Assembly (NCBI GenBank): GCA_003210315.1 | Contig: QCVQ01000002.1 | Span: forward strand, 71,333 to 114,656 | Reading direction: 5' to 3' | DNA: 43,324 nt | From: Synechococcus sp. AG-686-F08 | GTDB taxonomy: Bacteria > Cyanobacteriota > Cyanobacteriia > PCC-6307 > Cyanobiaceae | Shown: positions 18,890-28,487 of the stretch, piece after piece | How positions within the stretch are numbered: position 1 is the first letter of the stretch | Layout: each line of letters begins with the position of its first letter | Notes under the pieces: generated by a model | What the model was told of the DNA's origin: nothing | What the model saw: only the letters and a program-made list of their open reading frames with translations | The model's database searches: none | Made by a program: the position numbers and the translations under genes

Positions 18890-19384
18890 TTATGTCGAAG
18901 TCTGCATTCCTTGAATGAGGTAATCGAAATAGGGAGCTGCGAGTGCTTGCTGGTCTTCCGAAAGCAGTGTCAGGGAAGCCTCTCTCATGCAGCGCATGGC
19001 TTCCACCATGCCAGGCATCGGCACTCCGAGGCTGTTATACATCTCACGGGCACCGACAAGGCCAATCTGTTGAATGAGCTCCGTGCTGCCCGCAAGGACT
19101 CCGTAAGTCACAAGCCGCAGGTACCAGCTGTAATCGCGTAGACACTGGGCGCGTTGCTTTTGACCGAAGGCATTGCCTCCAGGAGCAACGTATTCAGGTT
19201 TGCGAGTGAACAGCTGTTTCGCTGATTCATCGACGATTTTTTTCTCGTTCTCAGTGAGACTTCGAACAACAGATAAACGAATCGAACCTTGGCTGAGAAA
19301 ATCAACCATTGATCGGAGTTCACCGCTGCTGGGGTAACGCAGATCGTCATCTGCTTTGAGAATCAGATCCCGAACAACGCTCAT
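18890..19384 (-). CDS. apcD: Allophycocyanin alpha-B subunit
   Basis: A 164-residue phycobiliprotein read from the ATG at 19384; a TTG 12 bases upstream is less likely. Cys81 in RAQCLRDYSWYLRLVTYG is the phycocyanobilin attachment site, and DDDLRYPSSGEL, KKIVDESAKQLF and REMYNSLGVPMPGMVEAM are phycobilisome-core motifs. The sequence fits ApcD better than ApcA or ApcF. ApcD is a terminal emitter of the phycobilisome core, passing energy to chlorophyll, mainly toward photosystem I or in state transitions. It stands alone, divergent from rlmD, with its own terminator. Confidence 0.9.
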   Translation of the reverse strand: MSVVRDLILKADDDLRYPSSGELRSMVDFLSQGSIRLSVVRSLTENEKKIVDESAKQLFTRKPEYVAPGGNAFGQKQRAQCLRDYSWYLRLVTYGVLAGSTELIQQIGLVGAREMYNSLGVPMPGMVEAMRCMREASLTLLSEDQQALAAPYFDYLIQGMQTST

Positions 19385-19464
19385 GTCAGCTGGCAAGCTT
19401 GAATGAGTCTAGAGCTATCGATCGCTTCGCATGCAGTTGCAGCGATTGGTGTTACGCCTTTGCA

Positions 19465-20859
19465 ATGGCCCAGTCCTTGAGCGACCTACCAGTAGCTGGT
19501 CAAATCATTACCGTTCTGGGAACCGATCTCAATCACCAAGGCCTCGGACTGGCTCGCTGGCAGGGCTGGGTGGTGATTGTTCCCCAGTTGCTTCCAGGTG
19601 AGGAGGCCCAGGTGCAATTGCTGCAACGGAAGAAGTCGCAATGGTTTGCGCGCCATCTCAAAACACTCGTAGCAGCATCGGGCGCAAGAAAACCGCCGTG
19701 CATCCTTGCCAAAGACTGTGGAGGCTGTTCACTACAACACCTCGAGGAAAGCGTTCAGGCGGAATGGAAACGCACCCGTCTTGAACAGACCCTGAAACGA
19801 ATCGGGGGAATCGATCTTGAATCGCCTGCCCCAATCACGAATGATTTTGGAGACTTGGGCTACCGCAATCGAGCCCTCATTCCCCTACTTCGGCAAGAGG
19901 ACCAGCTGCGTTTGGGGTACTACCGACGCGGCAGCCATCGCATCGTGAACCTCAATCGTTGTCCTGTCTTAGACCCACGCATTGATGCACTCATCAAACC
20001 CCTGAAACAAGACCTAGAAGACAGCGATTGGCCAGCTGATGCAGACCTGCATGGCAAACCTGGGCTTCGTCACCTTGGCTTGCGAGTGGGAGTGGGAACA
20101 GGGGAGCTGCTAATCACCTTGGTCAGTGCCACCACTGAACTCAACGGTGCGAAAGACCTGGCCTTGGAGTGGATGAGCCGTTGGCCTGCGGTAGCCGGTG
20201 TGACCTTGAACCTGCAACCGCGCCGTAGTAACACCGTGCTCGGTGCGATCACCCACACCCTCGCGGGTCGAGATTGCATCAGAGAACGGTTCTGCGATCT
20301 TCAACTCCAGCTTGGAACCACGACCTTTTTCCAAATCAACACGGAGCGTGCCGAGCAGATCGTGATTGTGTTGCGAGATTGGCTTCTTCAACGTGGGGAC
20401 TGCCAACGCTTAATCGATGCCTATTGCGGCATCGGAACCATCAGCTTGCCGATCGCTGCAGCAGGCATTGGAGTGGTTGGTCTTGAGATCAATTCCGCCT
20501 CTGTGCAACAGGCTCGACACAATGCGGCCCTGAATGGAATCACAGATGCCCGCTTTGAAGCTGGTGATGTGGCCATGCTCCTGGCCGATTACCTTCCAAA
20601 TCATGATGCTCTTGTCGTAGACCCACCTCGAAAAGGATTGGCTCCAGAGGTACTCGATGCGATTCTCAAGTGCCCACCCAAGAGCCTGGCCTACTTGAGT
20701 TGTGACTCAGCAACCTTGGCTAGGGACCTCAAGCAATTGGTGGCAGAAGACGGTCCCTATGCCATTGATCGTATTCAACCCGTGGACTTTTTTCCGCAAA
20801 CAACCCATCTGGAATGCCTAGTCCTGATGAAGCGGATCAACTGCGCAGCTCAACCTTGA
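19465..20859 (+). CDS. rlmD: 23S rRNA (uracil-5-)-methyltransferase RumA/RlmD
   Basis: A 464-residue enzyme read from the ATG at 19465, where a TRAM-like domain begins (GQIITVLGTDLNHQGLGLAR); a TTG at 19399 would add 22 Cys-rich residues that do not look family-like. [4Fe-4S] ligands are Cys79, Cys85, Cys88 (CILAKDCGGC) and Cys166 (NRCPVL). The SAM site is DAYCGIGTISLPIA, DPPRKGL follows, and the catalytic Cys413 lies in YLSCDSATLARDL. The family methylates U1939 and/or U747 of 23S rRNA; the exact site is not decided by sequence. The end overlaps convergent pheT by 23 bp. Confidence 0.88.
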   Translation: MAQSLSDLPVAGQIITVLGTDLNHQGLGLARWQGWVVIVPQLLPGEEAQVQLLQRKKSQWFARHLKTLVAASGARKPPCILAKDCGGCSLQHLEESVQAEWKRTRLEQTLKRIGGIDLESPAPITNDFGDLGYRNRALIPLLRQEDQLRLGYYRRGSHRIVNLNRCPVLDPRIDALIKPLKQDLEDSDWPADADLHGKPGLRHLGLRVGVGTGELLITLVSATTELNGAKDLALEWMSRWPAVAGVTLNLQPRRSNTVLGAITHTLAGRDCIRERFCDLQLQLGTTTFFQINTERAEQIVIVLRDWLLQRGDCQRLIDAYCGIGTISLPIAAAGIGVVGLEINSASVQQARHNAALNGITDARFEAGDVAMLLADYLPNHDALVVDPPRKGLAPEVLDAILKCPPKSLAYLSCDSATLARDLKQLVAEDGPYAIDRIQPVDFFPQTTHLECLVLMKRINCAAQP

Positions 20860-23287
20860 ATTGTTTGACCAAGGCCTGTCGAACCTTGTCCTGGACAGGC
20901 TGAAGTTGCTCATCCGTGAGCGTGCTGTCTTTACCGCGATAGCGAAGCCGGAAGGCTTGACTGCATTGATCATCAGGAAGTTGACCTCCTTCAAACCGAT
21001 CGATCAACTCAACACTTTCGAGAAGCGGCTTCCCAGCTTTACGAATGGCTTGCATCAAGTCTGCAGCTGGCAGTGTCTTTGGCACAAGCATCGCGAGATC
21101 CCTTTCCATCGCCGGGAGCGTTGAGAACGCCTTAAAAGAAGGCACCCAACGATTGCGGCGTGTCACCGCTTCGAGAAGCCTGTGAAGATCCAAATCAAAC
21201 AGATAGGTCGCGTCGGGCAGCTCATACTGAGCGCACAACAAAGGATGAAGCTGACCAAAGCAACCCAAGGTTCGGCCTTCCACCACCAGCGCTGCAGCCC
21301 GCCCTGGGTGAAGACGCGAGTCGTCAGAAAGGGGGCGATCCTGGGTTTCAAGGCCCAGGGAATTCAAAACAGTGGCCAGTGCTCCCCGCGCCATGAAGTA
21401 ATCGGGGACGCGTGTCTTGCCGCTGGTGGCCCAGCGTGAAAGACGTCGCTCCCCACAAATCACCCCACCAAGACGGGCTGTCTGCACAATCTCTCGATCC
21501 TGTGGATGAAACACATGGCCAATTTCAAACACCCAACAACCGGGCTGGGAGGCCTGCAGGTTGCGTTGACAGATCTGGAGATGCTCCTGCCAAAGCGCGG
21601 TTCTGAGATGGCTGGTCTCAGCCAAAAGGGGATTACTGATGGGAATCCGATTGGGATCATCGGCGCTTTCACCCGTCAGAGATAGGCAGGTGATCTCTTG
21701 CAAGCCGGCACTACACAAGCGCCGACGCAAGCGACGCTCCGCCTGCTGCAGATCCGTAAGACCACCAGGTGCCAGGGGATCAGGCAAGTGAGCACCAAAA
21801 CGGTCGAATCCCACGAGACGCGCCACCTCTTCGATCAGATCCACCTCACGAAGAAGATCCATCCGTCGGGAAGGGGGCACCACCACCGTCCAGCCCGCCT
21901 CAATGGAGTGGAGCTGACAGCCGAGTACTGACAGACACTCTTCCACCTGTTGATCACTTACATCGATTCCTTCTTGCCCTTCCGAAGCCAAAGGACCAAG
22001 AAGTTGATGAAGAGCGTGACGACGCAACGTCACCACAGGTTCTGGGCCTTCATCGGCACAGCACTGCCAACTGAGACCTGCCACTCCTCCTAGGAGTTGT
22101 TCCATCAGTTCAAGCGCTCGACCCGCTGCAGGCAAAGTGATCTGGCGCGGTAAACCCTTCTCGTAACGAGAACTGGCGTCCGTGCGCAGTCCTGTAGCAC
22201 GACTGCTGCTACGGATCGAGGCAGGAGTAAACAGGGCTGATTCCAGCCAAATGTTGCGAGTCGTGGCCGTGACTCCACTCTCAGCACTGCCAATCACTCC
22301 AGCAATCGCAACCGGTCGATCGCGACATATCACCACCTGAACACGCTCATCAAGTTCGATGGTGCGGCCGTCTAAACCCGTGAAGGGTTCCTTGTCCCGA
22401 CCTTGCCTAAGACCAAAATCAGAAGGCTTCAGCCCGCTGCCACATAGTCGTTCCAAGGCATCAAGGTCGAAAGCGTGAAGGGGTTGACCTTGTTCCAACA
22501 TCACCAAATTGGTGATGTCGACAATCGCGTTAATGGGTTTCACACCGGCCCTGAGAAGTCTCTGTTGGACCCAGGAAGGAGCATTTTGCCCACCATCGAG
22601 ACCTCTTACCTCGGTTAAGGCGTAGACGCCTCCCTCCTTCATGGCGACAGCGTGTTCATCTGCAGGGTTCAACTCAGTGATCGACTGTGGAGCGACCGGC
22701 TGAGGCAACTGCAGTGGTGCCCCTGTTAATGCCGCCACTTCCCTTGCAATTCCTGTCATCGACAGACCATCAGGCCGATTCGCTGTGATCGCTAAGTCCA
22801 AAACGGTGTCATCCAAACCGAGGCACGACGCCACTGCCGTACCCGGTGCAGGAAGTGTGTCCAGCAGATCGTCCAACACGGCAATGCCGTCAACATCCGT
22901 GGCTTGACCTAACTCGGCGAGCGAACAAATCATTCCCTGACTCGCTACTCCCCGCAGCTCACCAGCTTTAATCGTGAGATTGACCGCAGGAAGAACAGCT
23001 CCAATAGTGGCGACTGGAACATGAATTCCTGCCTTCACATTGCTGGCTCCACAAACGATCTGAACCGTCTCTTCCGCCCCAATGTCCACAACACAGACAC
23101 TGAGTTTGTCGGCGTTGGGATGTTTGTCGCGTTCCAGAACATGGCCCACAACAACACCTTGAGCTAATCGACTCAGATCGTCGATCTCCTCCACCTCAAA
23201 TCCAGCCATGGACAGGCGTTCGCCTAGTTGATCAGCGGCTTCATTGACCTGGACGAGATCCTGCAACCAGGAAAGGGAGACCCGCAC
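20837..23287 (-). CDS. pheT: Phenylalanyl-tRNA synthetase beta subunit
   Basis: An 816-residue bacterial-type PheT starting at GTG (MRVSLSWLQDLV). An N-terminal tRNA-binding EMAP-like domain is seen around GVVVGHVLERDKHPNADKLS, followed by B3/B4 (KPINAIVDITNLVMLEQGQP, LHAFDLD), B5 (RRMDLLREVDLIEEVARLVG) and a C-terminal ferredoxin-fold anticodon-binding domain (FSTLPAMERDLAMLVPK to FRLRYRGKDSTLTDEQLQP). It forms the alpha2beta2 enzyme with PheS, which is not in the window. A candidate promoter with TTTTGACG repeats lies just upstream. Confidence 0.96.
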   Translation of the reverse strand: MRVSLSWLQDLVQVNEAADQLGERLSMAGFEVEEIDDLSRLAQGVVVGHVLERDKHPNADKLSVCVVDIGAEETVQIVCGASNVKAGIHVPVATIGAVLPAVNLTIKAGELRGVASQGMICSLAELGQATDVDGIAVLDDLLDTLPAPGTAVASCLGLDDTVLDLAITANRPDGLSMTGIAREVAALTGAPLQLPQPVAPQSITELNPADEHAVAMKEGGVYALTEVRGLDGGQNAPSWVQQRLLRAGVKPINAIVDITNLVMLEQGQPLHAFDLDALERLCGSGLKPSDFGLRQGRDKEPFTGLDGRTIELDERVQVVICRDRPVAIAGVIGSAESGVTATTRNIWLESALFTPASIRSSSRATGLRTDASSRYEKGLPRQITLPAAGRALELMEQLLGGVAGLSWQCCADEGPEPVVTLRRHALHQLLGPLASEGQEGIDVSDQQVEECLSVLGCQLHSIEAGWTVVVPPSRRMDLLREVDLIEEVARLVGFDRFGAHLPDPLAPGGLTDLQQAERRLRRRLCSAGLQEITCLSLTGESADDPNRIPISNPLLAETSHLRTALWQEHLQICQRNLQASQPGCWVFEIGHVFHPQDREIVQTARLGGVICGERRLSRWATSGKTRVPDYFMARGALATVLNSLGLETQDRPLSDDSRLHPGRAAALVVEGRTLGCFGQLHPLLCAQYELPDATYLFDLDLHRLLEAVTRRNRWVPSFKAFSTLPAMERDLAMLVPKTLPAADLMQAIRKAGKPLLESVELIDRFEGGQLPDDQCSQAFRLRYRGKDSTLTDEQLQPVQDKVRQALVKQFKVELRS

Positions 23288-23310
23288 TTCAACGATTCAA
23301 TCGGATAGGA

Positions 23311-23377
23311 ATCTTACGAAGCACCGTGGAGACGTCAAAACGGGATGGAAACGTCAAAACAGCGTGAATCGTCAAAA
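23311..23377 (-). promoter_or_regulatory. Candidate pheT promoter with three TTTTGACG repeats
   Basis: On the minus strand TTTTGACG occurs three times (plus coordinates 23370-23377, 23352-23359, 23333-23340), spaced 18 and 19 bp. The copy nearest pheT supplies a -35-like TTGACG (23333-23338), followed after 16 bp by TAAGAT (23311-23316) as a -10-like box, 24 bp before the GTG start. The other copies could be tandem -35 elements or activator sites. The repeats also lie upstream of divergent rpmG. Confidence 0.45.
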
Positions 23378-23452
23378 ATTTGAGTGGTGTCAGTTGAAGA
23401 TGTAAAGTCGTTGTTTGTTACTACGCTTCGCTTCTGCGGCGCAACGTCCTTT

Positions 23453-23653
23453 ATGGCTAAAAACAAGGGCGTCCGGATCGTGATCACTCTCGAGTGCACT
23501 GAATGCCGGTCCGCCTCCGCCTCTGAAAAGCGTTCTCCCGGCGTGTCCAGGTACACGACGGAGAAGAACCGACGGAACACCACTGAGCGGCTGGAGATCA
23601 TGAAATTCTGTCCCCAGCTCAACAAAATGACTCTCCACAAGGAAATCAAGTGA
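23453..23653 (+). CDS. rpmG: 50S ribosomal protein L33
   Basis: A 66-residue L33 starting [18 protein letters not shown] and ending [33 protein letters not shown] is typical of cyanobacterial and plastid L33. The ECTEC pair is retained, but the second CxxC seen in zinc-binding forms is reduced to a single Cys (KFCPQ). It sits on the large subunit near the E site. It is followed by rpsR after 38 bp, the usual L33-S18 order of cyanobacteria. Confidence 0.95.
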   Translation: MAKNKGVRIVITLECTECRSASASEKRSPGVSRYTTEKNRRNTTERLEIMKFCPQLNKMTLHKEIK

Positions 23654-23691
23654 TTTTGCAGGTGTTCTTCGTTCAACAGCTTTCCTGAGTT

Positions 23692-23913
23692 ATGTCTAGT
23701 TCCTTCTTCAAGAAGCGTCTTTCTCCCATCAAACCTGGAGATCCCATTGATTACAAAGATGTGGATCTACTGAAGAAATTCATCACCGAGCGAGGAAAGA
23801 TTCTTCCTCGTCGTCTCACCGGGCTGACTGCCAGGCAGCAGCGCGACCTGACGAATGCGGTGAAGCGTGCACGCATCGTTGCATTGCTGCCCTTCGTCAA
23901 TCCTGAAGGCTGA
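23692..23913 (+). CDS. rpsR: 30S ribosomal protein S18
   Basis: A 73-residue S18 with the conserved core [40 protein letters not shown] and [10 protein letters not shown]. It binds S6 on the platform of the small subunit. Pairing with rpmG suggests one ribosomal-protein transcript, and the following RNase gene appears to begin within its 3' end. Confidence 0.96.
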   Translation: MSSSFFKKRLSPIKPGDPIDYKDVDLLKKFITERGKILPRRLTGLTARQQRDLTNAVKRARIVALLPFVNPEG

Positions 23914-25957
23914 TCCACTGGCTACGTCCTCTCTCCAACCAGGAGATCTTGTCGGCGTCCAGGAGTCGAAAGGGAATCAACTGGCTGTTGTCGAATCTCT
24001 TCAAGGCAGCAAAGCGCGCTTGAAACTCGGGTTCGATCGCAAGTCAGTTGTTTTACCTCAAAGACAACTTGATTTAATTTGCCCCCTACCTTCCGGAGCC
24101 GAGCCTCCAGATGGGCTGGGGGCTTCTCCTTGGAATCTGAAAGCCGAAGAACTCAACCCAGCTGGTCTTGACCGTCGCAGCTGGGGCTCAGCATGGCTCT
24201 TGCTATTGGAGTCAGACGAGACCGTTGAGATCGACTTTTTTAGTGATCTGGTCTGCGGAGGAACCAGTCCAAGCCAATTAGCGCTCTGTTGGCTGGTCTT
24301 GATGGGCCCTCAACTTTGGTTCCGTTACAAGCAGGATCAAATCAAGGCGCGCTCGGCGGCAGAACTAAAGCCCCTGCGCCGACAGCATCGGCTCAAAGCT
24401 CTTGAACAGAAAAAGGAACAACGCTGGAAACAGCTGTTGGGCGCCAGACAACAGGTGGACCTGGAAAGTCTCCCCCAATCCCTGTGCGACAGGCTCGAGC
24501 AGCTCAAGGACTTGGTTTCAGGTTCGATCGAATTCGCACAACTTGACCGAGCCGTTCAGCAGAGCCTGGTAGGTCTACGTCTCGATCAAGACAAGGCCGA
24601 CCTTCGACTTCTCTTAGTGGATCTCGGCCTTTGGGACCCTCATCAACTGGCATCGATGGCCGGCACAACCTGGTCATCAGGATTTAGCCCGGCTTTGCTC
24701 GAGGAGGCTGAACGCTTGGTGGCGCTCAACGCCAGCGAATGCCCAGGTGACTCCGAGCGCATCGACCTTTGCCATCAACGCTGCGTCACGATCGACGATG
24801 AAGACACCCGCGATATTGACGACGGCATCGGGCTCGAACGTCGCGACGATGGCAGTCAAAGACTGTGGATTCATATTGCGGACCCCGGGCGACTGATCGA
24901 GACGGACTCAGCCCTCGACATCGAAGCCAGGCGTCGCGGTAGCAGCCTTTATTTGGCGAAAGGCAATCTGCCGATGTTTCCAGAATGCCTATCCACCGGG
25001 CCTTTCAGTTTGCGAGCACGGATGCGAACGGCTGCCTGGAGTATTTGGGCCGAGCTCACCAGCGACGGTGAGCTCGGAGATCACGGAATCCAACGCAGCT
25101 GGGTCCAACCCACCTATCGACTCAGCTACGACGATGCCGACGAGTTGATCGAATTGGCGCCCCCAGAAGACACCGACTTAGCGGAATTGGATGCACTCCT
25201 TAGCCGAAGGCGCAGCTGCCGAGTCCGCAAAGGAGCCCTACTTATGGATCTGCCAGAAGGTCGGATTCGCTGTCGAGATGGTCAACCGTCTCTGGAGGTG
25301 AGTGAACCTGGTCGCTCAAGACAAATGGTCGCCGAAGCGATGATCTTGGCTGGTGCGGTGGTGGCTCGTTTTGCGGAAGTGCATCACTTGGCCTTGCCGT
25401 TCCGCAGCCAGCTTCCCGCTGACCTCCCCTCAAGCTCCGAATTGGAGGCCCTACCAGATGGGGCCGTTCGATTCGCAGCCATCAAGCGCTGTCTCAGTCG
25501 CGGACTGATGGGAACGCAACCTTCCGCCCACTTCAGCTTGGGACTCGCCTCCTATGCCCAAGCCACATCTCCCATTCGTCGCTACGGCGATCTCGTTGTA
25601 CAGCGGCAACTGCAAGCCCAACTCTCTGGGGAACAACCGCTGGATCGCGATGCCCTTCAAACCCTGATCAGTGATTTCGATGCAGCAGTGCGTGAAGGTA
25701 TTGGTATTTCCAGGGAGGACCAACGGCACTGGCAGCAGGTTTGGTTTGAACAGCATCACAAGGAGCAGTGGGCTGCTCAGTTTTTGCGCTGGTTGCGACC
25801 TCAGGATCAGCTGGGACTGGTGCGAATTGACGAGCTAGCCATGGATGTGGCAGCTGAATGCCCAAGAGATTCGGAACCAGGAGAGGGCATGCTCGTCAAC
25901 GTGCAGCATGTGGACTCGGTGCGTGATCAACTCAGACTGACGGCCTCAGCTCACTAA
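23867..25957 (+). CDS. RNase II/VacB-family exoribonuclease
   Basis: Up to 696 residues. An N-terminal RNA-binding part ([20 protein letters not shown]) precedes an RNB catalytic domain from about residue 305, with the metal-binding aspartates in [14 protein letters not shown], then [21 protein letters not shown] and [14 protein letters not shown]; a reduced S1-like end follows. It degrades single-stranded RNA 3' to 5' and is the usual cyanobacterial RNase II/R-like enzyme. The start is uncertain: GTG 23867 and TTG 23879 both lie inside rpsR, and no ATG, GTG or TTG is seen just after the rpsR stop (a CTG is at 23918). Translational coupling to rpsR is likely. Confidence 0.9.
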   Translation: MHASLHCCPSSILKADPLATSSLQPGDLVGVQESKGNQLAVVESLQGSKARLKLGFDRKSVVLPQRQLDLICPLPSGAEPPDGLGASPWNLKAEELNPAGLDRRSWGSAWLLLLESDETVEIDFFSDLVCGGTSPSQLALCWLVLMGPQLWFRYKQDQIKARSAAELKPLRRQHRLKALEQKKEQRWKQLLGARQQVDLESLPQSLCDRLEQLKDLVSGSIEFAQLDRAVQQSLVGLRLDQDKADLRLLLVDLGLWDPHQLASMAGTTWSSGFSPALLEEAERLVALNASECPGDSERIDLCHQRCVTIDDEDTRDIDDGIGLERRDDGSQRLWIHIADPGRLIETDSALDIEARRRGSSLYLAKGNLPMFPECLSTGPFSLRARMRTAAWSIWAELTSDGELGDHGIQRSWVQPTYRLSYDDADELIELAPPEDTDLAELDALLSRRRSCRVRKGALLMDLPEGRIRCRDGQPSLEVSEPGRSRQMVAEAMILAGAVVARFAEVHHLALPFRSQLPADLPSSSELEALPDGAVRFAAIKRCLSRGLMGTQPSAHFSLGLASYAQATSPIRRYGDLVVQRQLQAQLSGEQPLDRDALQTLISDFDAAVREGIGISREDQRHWQQVWFEQHHKEQWAAQFLRWLRPQDQLGLVRIDELAMDVAAECPRDSEPGEGMLVNVQHVDSVRDQLRLTASAH

Positions 25958-27780
25958 ATTTTGCTGGAGCCATGCAAGCTGATGCCCCGTAGCCAGGGTC
26001 CCCAAGGATTAGCAACGGCAAGTAATTCAACCGTTGTAGGGCGTTCCTGATCCGCCAGCCAACTGCTCAGTTCGGGTTCCAAGGTGATTAAGGGCCAACG
26101 GCGGCCACTCACCAGTTCAAGTTCGTATCCACCGTTGTGATCAGGAAACAATGTTCCTGACCAAACGTCCTGTTGAGGCTGGGGAGGAGGCTGCATCGAA
26201 ACCTGTTCAACTGAACCACCCCAACAACCATTCGCATCCAGTAGCTCAGGGTTGTCAAGACAAGCGCGCTGTCTTTGATGCCAATGGGGATGATGCCAAG
26301 GAGTATCCCAAAGCGGAACGATTCCGGAAGGAGCCGTGGGCTCCTCGATTAACAGGTCTTGAAGAAGCCGAACCGGCAGCGTTGCAGGCGGACGTCGGAG
26401 CCGAATCGACAGGGCAGCCGCTGCTCCAGCAGCCTGTCCCACATTGAAAATCAGTGGTTGGAGCCTTGTGGCCCCATTGGCCATATGGCTGGTGCTGAAA
26501 CACTTGTCAGCGGCCAGCAGATTGTCCAAGTCAGCACTCACAAGCGCTTGATAGGGGATGCAGAAAGGGGTCCCTGACCAACGGCCACCCCATCGACAGC
26601 TTTTTGGAGCTAAGGGCCAATCAGGTCCTGGATAGTGATGGTCGTTGGCATAGTTACCAACAGCAATCGATTCCAGCTCACCGGCTTCATTGAAAGGAAG
26701 CGCAGCGATGGATTGACCAGTCCTCTGAGGCAGGAGTTGCTGTTCAATCACCGTCTGGACACCGATCATCCGGCGACCCTCCCGCCAGTAGGGCATCCCC
26801 GCCAAAGAGGGCTCTGGGCTTCCAGCTCCCTTTGGAAAGGCATCTCCGCGATCTAACCAACCGGCACTACAGCGCTGAAGCTCTTCTGCAAAAAACTGGC
26901 TATGAGCTTGCATCTCAACCATCAATTCCTGCTCAGCCTTCGGATCTGCATTGAAGGCTCGTTCCAGGCCTCGGTGCCAGTCGTTGCCATGTAGAGGCCA
27001 ATTCAGCATCACCAACCCCCCCGGCAAGCGTCCGTAGTTGATCGTGCGCTCTAATCCAAAGGCTGCACAGGCCTGTTCAAATGGCTTTGACAACAACAAC
27101 GGTGTGCCGTTTTGGTCAAAACCTGAATCAGGATCAGCAGAAGGTCGATTGCTCTGCAGCTGACCCATCACCACCCAAGTGGGGGACTGCACGGGCTGCT
27201 CGCGAAAAAACCCTTCACTCTTAAGTCGCTGAGCACTTGGAGCGCTCGGCTCCCCCCACAGCTCCTGAGCCTCCCAGCCAAGCCGAAAGGGTGTCTCAAC
27301 CAAGGGCAGTAAATCTCCGCGATCACTGCCATCAATCACCACATCACAGGCAATGCGATGGACACCATCGGACCGTTGAATCAGCACTGCTTGAACGGAC
27401 GATCCAGAACGTTCCACTTGCAGCACCTGACAGTCCGACCACCATTGGAGATTTGGGAGTGCCCGCACCCAGTTTTGAAGAATTCCCTCAGCTGTCGTTG
27501 GCCGGTAGCCAAAACAACTCACCCAGTTCTGATCGAGGCCTTCAGGCTCGGCTTGATACAAAGCCCTAAGAAAGGCTCCCCATAAACCGGTCTGCCATGG
27601 GGCGAGTTCATTGCCATCAGGACAACACACTCCAGCCGTGCTGACCATTCCCCCGAGCCAGGGACCAGGCGTCAGCAGAAGCGTGGTGGCTCCAGACCGA
27701 GCAGCCTGGAGTGCAGCGGCAACGCCTCCGGTGCCACCACCCCAAACCAACACTGGGATTTGGCAAGTTTGTTTGGTCAT
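25954..27780 (-). CDS. FAD-dependent oxidoreductase (PF12831-like)
   Basis: A 608-residue flavoprotein. A Rossmann FAD motif is at the N terminus (VLVWGGGTGGVAAALQAARS), followed by LGGMVSTAGVCCPDG, DVVIDGSDRGDL and a C-terminal LLAADKCFSTSHMANGATRL that matches the FAD-dependent oxidoreductase (xanthan-lyase-associated) family. No signal peptide or Tat motif is obvious. The substrate is unknown. Its ATG overlaps the stop of the upstream TerB/Mo-nitro_C gene (ATGA), so the two are likely translated together. Its end overlaps the convergent RNase gene by 4 bp. Confidence 0.85.
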   Translation of the reverse strand: MTKQTCQIPVLVWGGGTGGVAAALQAARSGATTLLLTPGPWLGGMVSTAGVCCPDGNELAPWQTGLWGAFLRALYQAEPEGLDQNWVSCFGYRPTTAEGILQNWVRALPNLQWWSDCQVLQVERSGSSVQAVLIQRSDGVHRIACDVVIDGSDRGDLLPLVETPFRLGWEAQELWGEPSAPSAQRLKSEGFFREQPVQSPTWVVMGQLQSNRPSADPDSGFDQNGTPLLLSKPFEQACAAFGLERTINYGRLPGGLVMLNWPLHGNDWHRGLERAFNADPKAEQELMVEMQAHSQFFAEELQRCSAGWLDRGDAFPKGAGSPEPSLAGMPYWREGRRMIGVQTVIEQQLLPQRTGQSIAALPFNEAGELESIAVGNYANDHHYPGPDWPLAPKSCRWGGRWSGTPFCIPYQALVSADLDNLLAADKCFSTSHMANGATRLQPLIFNVGQAAGAAAALSIRLRRPPATLPVRLLQDLLIEEPTAPSGIVPLWDTPWHHPHWHQRQRACLDNPELLDANGCWGGSVEQVSMQPPPQPQQDVWSGTLFPDHNGGYELELVSGRRWPLITLEPELSSWLADQERPTTVELLAVANPWGPWLRGISLHGSSKI

Positions 27781-28427
27781 ACCTGAGCCGAATCACGACA
27801 ACTGATCCGTAGTTGCTCATCCACTGCAAGATGGCCAAGGCAACGAAAGCGCAGCGCCACAAGCTGCTCGTACAAGGGGTTGATCTTGCACATCGGTGGA
27901 ATGTGGACCAGCTTGCGACCAAACAAAATGATGTCGCGCTCAAACGGACACTGAGCAGGAATCAAGTGAACGATGAAGGAGGCAATCCTCTCGTCACCGG
28001 GATCAAATCCATCGAGCCAATGCTTCAGGGGATCTAATGGTTTCCAAGGTTGAGTCACCCGAGTGGAGCAGGGAACCAAGCTGCTGATCAATTCACTTTT
28101 AAGGCCAAGTGCTTCCGCCCAGTTTTGAAGTAAGTCAAGTTCGGATTGACTGAGATGCCCATCAGCCAGAGCAACCACAACAGCTGACCTCAGAAATTGC
28201 TCCCCACTATTGGGGTCCGAGGAGAACAGACGGCTGATCTCATCAAGATCAGGAGCTCGCCAATGCTTCCAATCAAAGTCTTGGAGAGGACAGTCGTCAT
28301 TGAGTTGCTCAGCCAGCTGCCGCTGTTCCTCAGGATCGAAGTCTCCATCAACAAGGGCCAGCTGATGCAACGCTGCCAGCCAAGTGGACCTGGCCTCAGC
28401 TTCGAACGCAACGTTGAGAATCGGCAT
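27777..28427 (-). CDS. TerB-like / Mo-dependent nitrogenase C-terminal-like protein
   Basis: A 216-residue protein from the ATG at 28427. The N-terminal half is TerB-like (LHQLALVDGDFDPEEQRQLA and VVVALADGHLSQSELDLLQN). The C-terminal part matches the cyanobacterial family Pfam calls Mo-nitro_C: LIPAQCPFERDI, LVHIPPMCKINPLYEQL and LRFRCLGHLA. Despite the name this domain is widespread in cyanobacteria that do not fix nitrogen, and its function is unknown. A longer reading frame reaches 28538 but would overlap metG's start. The gene is in an ATGA overlap with the FAD oxidoreductase downstream. Confidence 0.85.
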   Translation of the reverse strand: MPILNVAFEAEARSTWLAALHQLALVDGDFDPEEQRQLAEQLNDDCPLQDFDWKHWRAPDLDEISRLFSSDPNSGEQFLRSAVVVALADGHLSQSELDLLQNWAEALGLKSELISSLVPCSTRVTQPWKPLDPLKHWLDGFDPGDERIASFIVHLIPAQCPFERDIILFGRKLVHIPPMCKINPLYEQLVALRFRCLGHLAVDEQLRISCRDSAQV

Positions 28428-28487
28428 GTCGGAGCGAAGGGGGGTCGTTAGGATCCAAGGCCGAAAGGGGATCACCCCGAGACGACC

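Noticed and set aside
27777-28427. Nitrogen fixation suggested by the Mo-nitro_C domain name
   Set aside because: The domain is widespread in cyanobacteria without nitrogenase, and there are no nif genes in the window.
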